NCBI RefSeq assembly: GCF_034479555.1
Contig: NZ_CP140151.1
Span: 496,001-560,000, forward strand
Length of the DNA stretch: 64,000 nucleotides
DNA from: Chromohalobacter canadensis
GTDB lineage: Bacteria; Pseudomonadota; Gammaproteobacteria; Pseudomonadales; Halomonadaceae
Reading direction: 5' to 3'
This document shows positions 38,392 to 45,781 of the stretch, in pieces. The notes under the pieces were generated by a model that was not told the origin of the DNA, made no database searches, and saw nothing but the letters and a program-made list of their open reading frames with translations. Every line of letters begins with the position of its first letter. The first letter of the stretch is position 1. The position numbers and the translations under genes were made by a program.

Positions 38392-38973
38392 CAAATCCTT
38401 AGCAGCGAATTTAATACCAATTACACTGAAAATTTCATCAATTATTTCTTTGTCAGACTTACCTGTTATCCTTTTAGAATCGCCTACAAGAATTCGCATA
38501 GTGTTCAATGCACAGCACCCTGTAAACAAATACCTTTTGTAACAATTTTTCAATAAGGCCCTATTTTCTTTAGAAACTTCTTCGTTTTCTTTTATCTCTA
38601 AGCAGTAATCTACAAGTGCGACAAGCTGTGTTTGCAAAGATTTTGCTGCATATCGTTGCTCTTTTGTTAATAGTTGAAAGCTGTTTTCTATTGCGCTATT
38701 TAAAAAATAACAATTTGTTTCTCGGGGGATATAGTACCAAAATTGATTTGTCTTCGGCTCATTTTTTTCCTCCCAATAGGTTAGATTATCTAAGCATGAC
38801 GCAAATTTCTTTAGCCTATTTGGAAGTTCTTCAATTTCGTCATTGAGCTCCAATTTCAAATTATCATATATTTCTTTAGCTTTAGCTTTGTTCTTTCTTT
38901 TTTCGATGTAAGGAGCTAAATACACACCAATCAGCAAAGTAATTACTGGTAAAATTGCTTTAGCTTCGAACAT
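38272..38973 (-). CDS. Membrane-anchored cassette protein, 3' end replaced by IS sequence
   Basis: This AT-rich gene of unknown function has an N-terminal membrane helix (about residues 5-22), a basic stretch, then an alpha-helical cytoplasmic domain. The first ~194 codons are native. From about 38391 the frame runs into the IS481 element, so the last ~40 residues (from HITCRVPDD onward) are IS-encoded and it ends just inside the transposase start. The native end was probably only a few codons beyond the insertion, judging by the ~25 bp left before attC C. AAGGAAG precedes the start. Confidence 0.75.
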   Translation of the reverse strand: MFEAKAILPVITLLIGVYLAPYIEKRKNKAKAKEIYDNLKLELNDEIEELPNRLKKFASCLDNLTYWEEKNEPKTNQFWYYIPRETNCYFLNSAIENSFQLLTKEQRYAAKSLQTQLVALVDYCLEIKENEEVSKENRALLKNCYKRYLFTGCCALNTMRILVGDSKRITGKSDKEIIDEIFSVIGIKFAAKDLHITCRVPDDQMSYRSYPLLAAKELLHQFIREQGYGHQAT

Positions 38974-39039
38974 TCGAACTTCCTTTTTTAAATATTTAAC
39001 TGATGAAATTATGATATATGCTGAAACTTAAATGGCAGC

Positions 39040-39477
39040 TAACAGGTACTAGACAGCGCGCTCGTTTTCCCACTTGAACGAGCAGGCGCGTTCAATAATC
39101 TTATCGAGCCAGCCCTTTCGCTCTTAAGCTTTTGATTTTAAAACATACTAAGAACAGTTCGGCGCGTTATGCAGAATTCGCGTGCCTGCTGCCTTTACCG
39201 GCTCTATCACCTTGAAACCAGCACGCCCCGCTGCCGTGTGAGCCACGCTACCGCCATGCAAAGCACTGAACGCTTCACCACCCGGTTCATTAGGTTGTAT
39301 CGGCAGCACCAAATAATACTTAACCTAGCTTAATTTAACGTCGATTAACATACCGCCACACGAAAGGCGTAGTCACAAAAACGCCCGCGCCGGTGTGAGC
39401 GGCGCGGGCGTGGGGTTCAGCCGTGAGGGGGCAGGAGGGGAAGCTGAACTGAGCGGTTTCCTGGTCACTGCGCTTCG
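39040..39477 (-). repeat. attI-like direct repeat, copy 1 (with mmsA 3' fragment)
   Basis: It matches 46391-46838 over its whole length (roughly 85% by eye). From left to right it comprises the cassette junction TAACAGG, ~135 bp ending GCGTTATGC, ~200 bp of unique sequence, a terminator, and 45 bp equal to the end of mmsA. Similarity stops exactly at TAAC on the cassette side, as expected of an attI or insertion site. This also accounts for the gene-free stretch 38974-39481. Confidence 0.85.
39376..39411 (-). terminator. Terminator within attI-like repeat copy 1
   Basis: On the minus strand, CGCCCGCGCCG pairs with CGGCGCGGGCG around a 7-base loop, followed by TTTTTG. It now serves the HxlR gene and is a copy of the mmsA terminator. 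Confidence 0.85.
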
Positions 39478-39481
39478 CTTC

Positions 39482-39847
39482 CTACCGGCTGGTTTTCCGG
39501 CGGTCCATCGCCGCGGCAATGTCCTCTTCGTGCTCTTCGCCCCAGCCGCAAAGCGGCTCCATGGCCCGCACCAGACTTGCTCCGAAAGGCGTCAGCGAGT
39601 AGTCGACGCGCAGCGGAATCTCTCCATAGTCGGTTCGCTGGACGATGCCGTCGGACTCGAGCTCCTTCAACTGCTGGATCAACATTTTGTCGCTCACGCC
39701 CCGGACGCTTCGCTTGAGCTCGCCGTAACGCGTCGGGCCCTTGTCTAAAAAGAACAGAATCAACGGCTTCCACTTCCCGGAGATCACGTGCAGCGTCGCA
39801 TGCAGGCCGCAAATGAAACGTGGGTTTTCTGATTTTTCGTTCGCCAT
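39482..39847 (-). CDS. HxlR-family transcriptional regulator
   Basis: This 121-residue winged-helix regulator shows the HxlR pattern: CGLHATLHVISGKWKPLIL, RYGELKR, VSDKMLIQQLKELESDG and YSLTPFG. HxlR proteins sense quinones, aldehydes or other electrophiles. It is divergent from the SDR gene (94-bp gap) and probably controls it. Its stop lies 4 bp from the mmsA-tail fragment, marking the duplication boundary. Its GC content is like the chromosome, unlike the cassettes. Confidence 0.9.
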   Translation of the reverse strand: MANEKSENPRFICGLHATLHVISGKWKPLILFFLDKGPTRYGELKRSVRGVSDKMLIQQLKELESDGIVQRTDYGEIPLRVDYSLTPFGASLVRAMEPLCGWGEEHEEDIAAAMDRRKTSR

Positions 39848-39852
39848 AACGG

Positions 39853-39891
39853 GTACTTACTAAAAGGTGCATACTTAAACATTTGTAAGTG
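39853..39891. promoter_or_regulatory. Candidate HxlR operator region
   Basis: Repeated TACTTA elements (GTACTTACT at about 39853, ATACTTA at about 39871) and a downstream TTGTAAGT in inverted orientation (about 39883) lie between the divergent HxlR and SDR genes. TACTTA/TAAGTA-like sites are typical of this family. Confidence 0.45.
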
Positions 39892-39941
39892 GCTTATATA
39901 TCGTGAAAGCGAATCGAGTCAACACATACGGAGACCCAACC

Positions 39942-40676
39942 ATGAGTCGGCTACACGGTAAAATCGCATTGATCACAGGCGGAGCCAGCGGCATCGGCCT
40001 GGCCTCGGCCCAACGCCTTATCGAAGAAGGCGCCTTCGTCTTCATTACCGGACGGCGCCAGGACGTCCTCGACAACGCGGCTGAGGCACTGGGATCCAAC
40101 GCCCGGGGCGTCCAGGCGGATGTGACAAAGCCGGAGGATCTCGATCGCGTATTCGACACGATCCAGAAAGCAAAGGGGCACCTGGACGTCCTGGTGGCCA
40201 ACGCAGGCGTCGGCGAATTCGCCAGTCTGGGACAGATCACCGAGGAGCACTACGCCTACATCTTCGACATCAACGTCAAAGGCACCCTCTTCACCGTCCA
40301 GAAGGCCCTGCCCCTGATGAAGAACGGCGGCTCCATCATCCTTACCGGTTCCACGGTCGGCAGCATGGGCACCCCCGCGATGAGCATCTACAGCGCCTCC
40401 AAGGCGGCCGTTCGAAACCTGGTGCGCAGTTGGGCCCATGATCTCAGGGGCACCGGTATCCGCGTGAACGTCATGTCTCCTGGCCCGACCAAAACAGACA
40501 AGCTGATGGAACTCCTCCCATCCGAAGCCCTGAGCGAGATGAACCGGACCGTACCGCTTGAGCGTCTGGGCGATCCCAAGGAAACCGCAGGCGCGGTGGC
40601 GTTCCTGGCGTCCGACGACAGCAGCTTCATGACGGGGAGCGAGGTGTTCGTTGACGGGGGCTACGCGCAGGTTTAG
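39942..40676 (+). CDS. Short-chain dehydrogenase/reductase
   Basis: This 244-residue classical SDR has the cofactor motif TGGASGIG (about 12-19), NAG at about 87-89, catalytic Ser in LTGSTVGS and Y-x3-K in YSASKAAV (about 152-159). FMTGSEVFVDGGYAQV ends it. The start at 39942 fits the Rossmann fold. It is the likely target of the divergent HxlR regulator; such pairs often reduce reactive carbonyls. It lies between the two cassette blocks but is not flanked by attC sites on both sides. Confidence 0.9.
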   Translation: MSRLHGKIALITGGASGIGLASAQRLIEEGAFVFITGRRQDVLDNAAEALGSNARGVQADVTKPEDLDRVFDTIQKAKGHLDVLVANAGVGEFASLGQITEEHYAYIFDINVKGTLFTVQKALPLMKNGGSIILTGSTVGSMGTPAMSIYSASKAAVRNLVRSWAHDLRGTGIRVNVMSPGPTKTDKLMELLPSEALSEMNRTVPLERLGDPKETAGAVAFLASDDSSFMTGSEVFVDGGYAQV

Positions 40677-40821
40677 GACTAGAGCGAGAACAGGAGGCAA
40701 TGAACCAAAAAGGGTCAGATAGATTTCAAATCGGTCAGCTTGGTTAAAAAAAATCAACCTGCCCTATTTATATTGATCAATACAAAATCGAGCTGCCCCT
40801 TTGATTTTGGCTTCCCTTGCA

Positions 40822-40906
40822 CATAACGCTTTGTATGAACGGCGCCCGCCAGGGGCTTTCGGTGGAGGTCCATCGGGCCGGAACGAATTTAATGCACTTG
40901 TCGGGC
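40822..40906 (-). repeat. attC-like site of the VOC cassette
   Basis: It is an ~85-bp imperfect palindrome with ends CATAACG (plus, 40822) and GTCGGGC (40900). The latter departs by one base from the core consensus. It lies just after the VOC gene stop and closes the left end of block 2. Confidence 0.6.
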
Positions 40907-40912
40907 GCACAC

Positions 40913-41302
40913 TCATGGAAACGAGAACATGTTGACAAGTAGCCCGTTCGGGTCCGCTACCATAAACCGCCTCATCCCGAACTCCTCATCGCATAGGTCG
41001 TGTGTCAATTCGAAACCACGGGCCTTCACTGCAGCGTATGTCGCCTCAACATCTTCAACCTGTACCGAGATGAGGACGCCCTGTGCAGGGTGCTGGAAAG
41101 ACCGTGGGGTAAACTCATGGTCGAGGCGCATGATACCGATTTGCAGTTCCGGCTTGTCGGGCGACGCCATCTGGATGTACCAGCCCTGATGCTCGAATCC
41201 AACGACAAAACCCAGCAACTCTTTGTAAAAGTCGCGGGTCTCTTCCATCTTGTCAGTACAAATGTTCGGAAGCAGCCTCGTAACGGCGATGCCTTCAGTC
41301 AT
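40913..41302 (-). CDS. VOC-superfamily (glyoxalase/bleomycin-resistance-like) cassette protein
   Basis: This 129-residue protein has the paired beta-alpha-beta-beta-beta fold: TRLLPNICTDKMEETRDFYKELLGF at the start and FMVADPNGLLVNMF at the end. VOC proteins bind a metal and act as glyoxalases, dioxygenases or drug-binding resistance proteins; the subtype is unclear. It is a typical integron cassette gene, bounded by the attC sites at 40822 and 41335. Confidence 0.85.
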   Translation of the reverse strand: MTEGIAVTRLLPNICTDKMEETRDFYKELLGFVVGFEHQGWYIQMASPDKPELQIGIMRLDHEFTPRSFQHPAQGVLISVQVEDVEATYAAVKARGFELTHDLCDEEFGMRRFMVADPNGLLVNMFSFP

Positions 41303-41334
41303 AGCTTACCCGCTTGGCTTGATCAGTGTTCGAT

Positions 41335-41412
41335 GCTCAACGCCCGGCTCACGTGCCGGTTTGGAACCGCGGAGCGGCGGAAAATCGGTCACAGTGCAGC
41401 CGATGGTTAGGT
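41335..41412 (-). repeat. attC site D
   Basis: On the minus strand it has ACCTAAC (RYYYAAC) at one end and GTTGAGC (GTTRRRY) at the other, both perfect. The inner arms (ATCGGCTGCACTG, GAGCCGGGCG) closely match attC B. 78 bp. Confidence 0.88.
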
Positions 41413-42333
41413 TTATCTCCGCTTCCGCTCGCTTCGCTTGGCAATTTCAGGAACTGAATCAGCAGGGCTAGCAATAGTGGACATCGATACCCCTTCTTCA
41501 TCTTTCAGAACAACACTGAAACAGTGAGCCAAAGTCTTTCCGGTGGTTCTAGCCATATCAAGCGCCTCTTCAATCTTTCCCCCTGGAATTCCACCATCCG
41601 GAGCCTTGATAACCGATTGCATATGAATTTGGCCATCTTCTGGATCCGACGCAGAAACAGAATCTTCTAAAAATTCATCGAAGTTGTTTTCGAGCTGATC
41701 CATTCGCTCTTGCATTCCTTGTCCGCCAGGACCAAAACTATGCAAAAATCCGGAGTCTGGGTCATTTTCCAAACGAATCTTGAGCTGGTCGTTCTCCGAA
41801 AAAGGGATGTGAAAATCATTGAAGTTAATGAATTGCTGCCCGTCGATTCTCATTTGTAAGTGCCAGTGAGGAAATTCAGTTTTAGCCCCCACGTGTCCGG
41901 CGAAATCGTTGTTAGAGCAATCCAGAGTCCACTCAATATTTTTCCACTTTATGGTGATCTCAAAGATCTTACGCTCACTGCTTTCTTCCTTCAGGTTATT
42001 TATGTTTTTGCTACCTGATTCAGCATAGGCGACCCAGCGCAGAAATGCTGATAAGGCATATAAATCGAAATTCTCGAATACTTTCGGAAAGTCCTTTTTC
42101 TTGAACTTGCACCTACGGAGTAGCCAATGAAGGCAAGGGTGATCTTTGCTAATGGTAGCGAAGGGTTTGCCGCAGAGGTAACACGCATCTTTTTCGTAAT
42201 GCTCTAAAAAATTCTCATACTCAGCTCCGTATCGCTTTCTTTGAGCCTCGAAGTGAGCCAACGACTCCTCCTCAGAAAGCTTGCCTATAGAAGCCTTAAT
42301 TCCTTCAGCTTTGTCTTGGAGATCACTGCTCAT
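41413..42333 (-). CDS. Cassette protein of unknown function with a Cys/His cluster (306 residues)
   Basis: I do not recognise this protein. Residues ~48-75 hold CYLCGKPF...HPCLHWLLRR, a possible zinc-binding element. The middle is beta-rich (FEITIKWKNIEWTLD) and the C-terminal third is acidic and Ser/Gly-rich with KTLAHCFSVVLKDEEG. There is no signal or membrane helix. It ends one base after attC D, with attC E upstream: a one-gene cassette of ~940 bp. A role in nucleic-acid binding is conceivable but unproven. Confidence 0.75.
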   Translation of the reverse strand: MSSDLQDKAEGIKASIGKLSEEESLAHFEAQRKRYGAEYENFLEHYEKDACYLCGKPFATISKDHPCLHWLLRRCKFKKKDFPKVFENFDLYALSAFLRWVAYAESGSKNINNLKEESSERKIFEITIKWKNIEWTLDCSNNDFAGHVGAKTEFPHWHLQMRIDGQQFINFNDFHIPFSENDQLKIRLENDPDSGFLHSFGPGGQGMQERMDQLENNFDEFLEDSVSASDPEDGQIHMQSVIKAPDGGIPGGKIEEALDMARTTGKTLAHCFSVVLKDEEGVSMSTIASPADSVPEIAKRSERKRR

Positions 42334-42349
42334 CGATTTCCCTCAAATA

Positions 42350-42408
42350 CCTAAAGCCTGAGTTAAGCTGCACCGCGAAGCGGCGTCGGCTTAAATGAAT
42401 TGTTAGGC
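42350..42408 (-). repeat. attC site E, classic 59-base element
   Basis: On the minus strand it reads GCCTAACAATTCATTTAAGC, then a CGCTTCGCGG core and CTTAACTCAGGC, nearly the textbook 59-base element of mobile resistance cassettes. The distal core is CTTTAGGT instead of GTTAGGC. Confidence 0.92.
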
Positions 42409-42414
42409 TTGCTC

Positions 42415-42645
42415 CTAGTAGAGACCACGAGTGAGTACCTGATAGAAGGTGCCATTGCCGGCAAGCCCGCCACGATCCAGAATACGGACTAGAACAGAGC
42501 CGCAGTTCTGACACTGCATGAAGGTATGATCGGTGTCACCTGCAGGACCGCCATTGATATGCACGACCTGACCGATCTCGACACAGGCATCAGAAGGCCT
42601 ACCAGCTGTGCAGTCAGCACATTTGCTATTGTGGTTGATAGTCAT
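42415..42645 (-). CDS. Small cassette protein with CxxC pairs (76 residues)
   Basis: This is an unknown protein with CADC near residue 11 and CQNC near residue 45, suggesting a small zinc-ribbon-like fold. The start at 42645 is fixed by GGGAGG; a TTG at 42648 is less likely. It lies tightly between attC E and attC F, a ~300-bp cassette. Confidence 0.7.
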   Translation of the reverse strand: MTINHNSKCADCTAGRPSDACVEIGQVVHINGGPAGDTDHTFMQCQNCGSVLVRILDRGGLAGNGTFYQVLTRGLY

Positions 42646-42660
42646 CAATCCTCCCTAGCA

Positions 42661-42765
42661 GCCTAACGCCAGCGCACAACGGCGCCCTTGGAATGGAGGC
42701 GCAGCCGCAATGCAAAGGGCGTCCGGCGGCCCCCGGGCCGCGAATTGATGCGCCTGGTTAGATGC
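42661..42765 (-). repeat. attC site F
   Basis: On the minus strand it has ATCTAAC at one end and GGCGTTAGGC at the other (perfect GTTRRRY), with GC-rich arms (CGCGGCCCGGG..., GGGCGCCGTTG). 105 bp. Confidence 0.88.
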
Positions 42766-43000
42766 CGTTTACCCCGGTAATTTATTGCGGCACCCAATAC
42801 TGAATGCCCACTCCCGATACTTTGCACCAACGCGACCCATGGCGCTAGGAAACAGAACACTGTATGGGCAGATGGTGCACGAAATTTACGCCGGATTGCC
42901 CCGCGACCTGAACACCGAGCTACCCGCCAAAACCGATGACTGACTGGCGGCTGTGTTTTGCCTGCAAACTACTCCAAGCCCATAAGCGACGATACCAGGC
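42766..43000. other. Cassette without a clear same-strand gene
   Basis: About 235 bp lie between attC F and G with no minus-strand gene. On the opposite strand an ATG at 42839 opens 34 codons to a TGA at 42941-42943 (GQMVHEIYAGLPRDLN), and the frame is open back into attC F. It may be a promoter or sRNA cassette, a small reverse-oriented gene, or a decayed one. Confidence 0.5.
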
Positions 43001-43078
43001 ATTTAACGCCCGCCATCACCGGTGACAAAACCGTAGCAGCGCGGAGGTTTTGGCATCCGGTGAATGGCCTGGTTAGCG
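43001..43078 (-). repeat. attC site G
   Basis: Its ends are CGCTAAC and GTTAAAT on the minus strand. The stop of the 264-residue gene lies within the first core. 78 bp. Confidence 0.85.
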
Positions 43079-43867
43079 TTTTCGATCGCGAAAGACGACA
43101 ACCCCCCGCAAATCTTTATCTGGTCCATCGAAATCCTGTCCACGCTCCTGCTCGATGACCATCCACACATAATTCGGAGGGCGTTCACGAATACCAATTT
43201 GCGGCGCTTCCTTTGGTTTTCGCCCGGAAGGCTTGATTCCAAGTCCTTGCTGTAAAAATGACCAAACTCGCTCTGGCAAGTCCGAACCACCGTAGCCTGC
43301 ACAACACACTAGGCAGTGCCACGGCACAGCACACTCCATAACTGGCGCCAAACCATCTTCGTGAGAGTTTCTTCGCAAAGCATCAACATGTTTTGTCGCA
43401 AGCATGGAACAGCCGAAATTTTCCATCGCTGGGCCAAAACTCCCGCAAGGCCACCAATTACGGAGGTGACCAGTGGACCAATGAGTGAATACGCAATACA
43501 GCGGAACCAAACCATCTTTTGCAGCAACACGTTTTAATTTTTCAGCTTGGTATGTTCTTCCTTTTCTATAATGCAGGTGCTCAAAGCGGTTAGAAGAAAG
43601 CTTTAGAATTTTGGCTTGAACCCGAATCCCTAGCCACTTTGTCATTGATCCGTCAGTGAACCACCACTCCCAATCTGCGCCATTAACTCCTTCCTGTGGC
43701 CGAGTGAAAGTTCTCGTGAAAACTTCATCAGCATGTCTATCTTTAAGCTCCAGCATATTGATATCAGTGAGGGTTTCTTCTAGTGGCTGATGCCCAATGC
43801 GTCGGGCTCGCCCCAAATGGGTCCACGTGCTGAACGACAACTCCCGAAAAGTCTCACAAAGTGTCAA
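43073..43867 (-). CDS. DUF6615-like cassette protein, possible PD-(D/E)xK nuclease fold
   Basis: The 264-residue protein starts at a TTG (43867) that follows GGAGGT by six bases. The N-terminus (LCETFRELSFSTW, EETLTDINMLEL) and GADWEWWF...GIRVQAKIL resemble the DUF6615 family as I remember it. The acidic GADWEW followed by QAK has the spacing of a PD-(D/E)xK nuclease core, but no activity is known. The Cys-rich VPWHCLVCCAGYG is unusual. It is a one-gene cassette between attC G and H. Confidence 0.68.
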   Translation of the reverse strand: MTLCETFRELSFSTWTHLGRARRIGHQPLEETLTDINMLELKDRHADEVFTRTFTRPQEGVNGADWEWWFTDGSMTKWLGIRVQAKILKLSSNRFEHLHYRKGRTYQAEKLKRVAAKDGLVPLYCVFTHWSTGHLRNWWPCGSFGPAMENFGCSMLATKHVDALRRNSHEDGLAPVMECAVPWHCLVCCAGYGGSDLPERVWSFLQQGLGIKPSGRKPKEAPQIGIRERPPNYVWMVIEQERGQDFDGPDKDLRGVVVFRDRKR

Positions 43868-43892
43868 TTAGAACCTCCATGTTGAAGAAATA

Positions 43893-43965
43893 CGCTAACG
43901 CCCGCATTTGCGGCTGGTTTGGAGCGCAGCGGAAAACCAGTCCGACAACATGCGCTTGTTAGAAT
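43893..43965 (-). repeat. attC site H
   Basis: Plus strand GCTAACG (43894) and TTGTTAGAAT (about 43957-43965) bound a palindrome with arms CCCGCATTTGCGG... and ...ACATGCGC. It closes the HNH/nucleotidyltransferase cassette. Confidence 0.85.
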
Positions 43966-44023
43966 TGCTGACTATTTTAATATCAAAATTTCTACTTTTA
44001 ATCATCGATAGTAGAGTATTTTT

Positions 44024-44320
44024 TCATGTTGCACTATTAAGCTTGCATAGCTGCTCAAATGATATGCAATTTTGCTTTGCTACAAAGTTAGTTTCTTCGG
44101 CTTCTTCAGGAAGCATGTATATAACATCCAAAGGCAACATACTTCCCGCATCTCTTATTTCTGACTTGAGCTGTGACAAAGCTATACCTGAGGGTCCAAT
44201 TATAAGTATATCGAAGTCACTACCGACACCTGCTAGAGATGACCCGAACATGTAAGCATGAAACTCAGATAAAGTTGGGCAGGACATCAATATGTGTTTT
44301 GCTACTTTAGACGCATTCAT
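44024..44320 (-). CDS. Minimal nucleotidyltransferase-fold protein
   Basis: The 98-residue protein has the Pol-beta/NTP_transf_2 motif FGSSLAGVGSDFDILI (about residues 25-40), with Gly-Ser and the two metal-binding Asp. Such minimal nucleotidyltransferases occur in toxin-antitoxin (MNT/HEPN) and conflict systems. It is the third gene of a coupled cassette operon, 3 bp after the 213-residue gene. Confidence 0.8.
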   Translation of the reverse strand: MNASKVAKHILMSCPTLSEFHAYMFGSSLAGVGSDFDILIIGPSGIALSQLKSEIRDAGSMLPLDVIYMLPEEAEETNFVAKQNCISFEQLCKLNSAT

Positions 44321-44323
44321 TTG

Positions 44324-44965
44324 CTAACGGCCTCGCATTAATTGTTTTAACTCTTCCCATTTCACTACTTCACACCCAAGCTCCAAGCCGGCATTTATTG
44401 CTTGCTGAGTTGGACTGCCATTGGGATTTATGTTCCAGGCAATATCAATTGGGCCAAATTGATCCCAAAAAGTTCGTATGGAATCTGCGGTAGGCTCGTA
44501 CTCCATAATCATGCCAACACGGTAGTTTTTCCCACTTTTTAACGACATAGTAAAAACTCGGTCGTACTCTCGATTTAATTCAGCAATTGAGCCCATTTGC
44601 CTTATGAGCCTATATGAGAAAAAGTATAGTTTATGTTCAGCTTTTATAAAATCACCGGATTCGACAGCATCACTTAGCGAACCTGCATTACCCCATCCAA
44701 TTTGGTTTTCTTGTGCATACTTTATAGCCTCTCCTTCCCATATGCATTCCTTTCTATAGCCACAAAGAAAGTTCATCCTTGGAAAATAAGAATGATATTG
44801 AGCTACTAGCTCCCGCGTAATTTTGTATGATGCAGAGATGATTGCAATTACTTCGCTTCCATCATGAAGCTCTATTTTAATAGCATCATCTCGGATATGT
44901 TCCGCCGAAACTAAACTTGTGTTCTCATGCAGATATTCAAGAGCGAATTTAATTTGCCACATCAT
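44324..44965 (-). CDS. Unknown middle protein of the HNH/nucleotidyltransferase cassette
   Basis: I cannot assign this 213-residue protein. It is soluble, with alternating strands and helices (AIKIELHDGSEVIAIIS, MNFLCGYRKECIWEG, IDIAWNINPNG, EVVKWEEL); the order could suit a Rossmann- or nuclease-like fold. It overlaps the HNH gene by 4 bases (ATGA) and precedes the nucleotidyltransferase by 3 bp, so the three are translated together. Confidence 0.75.
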   Translation of the reverse strand: MMWQIKFALEYLHENTSLVSAEHIRDDAIKIELHDGSEVIAIISASYKITRELVAQYHSYFPRMNFLCGYRKECIWEGEAIKYAQENQIGWGNAGSLSDAVESGDFIKAEHKLYFFSYRLIRQMGSIAELNREYDRVFTMSLKSGKNYRVGMIMEYEPTADSIRTFWDQFGPIDIAWNINPNGSPTQQAINAGLELGCEVVKWEELKQLMRGR

Positions 44966-45654
44966 GAAAAAATTCCGTCCATAGCCGCTGGGTAGCGGAG
45001 TGCTTCTCCGGCAACACCACCAATATGTCGCGCTGCTAAACCTCTAACATGCTCCTGATATCGAGCAAAAGTTTCTTGTTCATCAGGATCCATGTGACAT
45101 TGGTTTTTCTTAATAATTGCTTCGATGCGAAAATGGTTCGGAAGAATTACTCCTCGCATCCTATTTTCCCATGTCTTGGCTGCTTCAGATTCTGGGTTGT
45201 AATCGAAGCTCCCCCCATCTACAGGGGCATATTCTTTCCATATAGCCTTGTTTTCAGCCATAGCTGCAGCCACAGCCTCCCTAGCTTGATTACGATCCTC
45301 GTAAGTTTGTATTCCTTGACTGTGAGCCAATGCTACTAAATGTTTACTTTTCCAACCTAGCAATGTACTCCTACTGAAACCATCTGGCGCCTTATCGATG
45401 ATTGTGTGACACGTTGGGCACAGTAGTATGAGGTTTTCAAATGAATCTGCCTCAAATTCTTTAGTAGGTCGCTCTTCATGACGCGGCCCTTTTTCTCCAT
45501 GAGGTATAACATGAGCCATTTCTGCAATATGTTTTTCACCGCCCATTTCTGCTGGGTAAAGCGGTTGAAGACAATCAGGGTTTTGACAATAACCTGCTGA
45601 ATCAGAAAATAGCCGTAATTTGATTTCAGTTGATATTGCTTTACGTGATGCCAT
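44962..45654 (-). CDS. HNH endonuclease-domain cassette protein
   Basis: The 230-residue protein has an N-terminal HNH nuclease domain: zinc-type CQNPDC (about 23-28), IAEMAHVIPHGEKGPR with the catalytic His (about 43-58), and FENLILLCPTCHTIID (about 72-87). The ~130-residue C-terminal part is helical and unassigned. It is the first gene of the coupled trio, just inside attC J. HNH proteins of this type are common effectors of phage defence; here this is inference. Confidence 0.85.
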   Translation of the reverse strand: MASRKAISTEIKLRLFSDSAGYCQNPDCLQPLYPAEMGGEKHIAEMAHVIPHGEKGPRHEERPTKEFEADSFENLILLCPTCHTIIDKAPDGFSRSTLLGWKSKHLVALAHSQGIQTYEDRNQAREAVAAAMAENKAIWKEYAPVDGGSFDYNPESEAAKTWENRMRGVILPNHFRIEAIIKKNQCHMDPDEQETFARYQEHVRGLAARHIGGVAGEALRYPAAMDGIFS

Positions 45655-45703
45655 GAGTTACTTCTTCTTTTTTCATAAGTTCTTCTTTCGTTGGCACATA
45701 GAA

Positions 45704-45781
45704 TTCTAACGCTAAGCGCACCGGTGGCTTTGACTTAGCGAAGCGAAGGCAAGGCCATCCGCGTGCCGCGCATTGTTATGT
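45704..45781 (-). repeat. attC site J
   Basis: Plus strand TTCTAACGC (45704) and CATTGTTATGT (about 45771-45781) bound GC-rich arms with CTAAGCGCACCGG and CGCGTGCCGCGC. The TAA of the 199-residue gene lies inside the core. Confidence 0.85.

Noticed and set aside
42663..42860. 65-codon minus-strand frame over attC F
   Set aside because: Mostly encoded by the attC palindrome itself and without a ribosome site.
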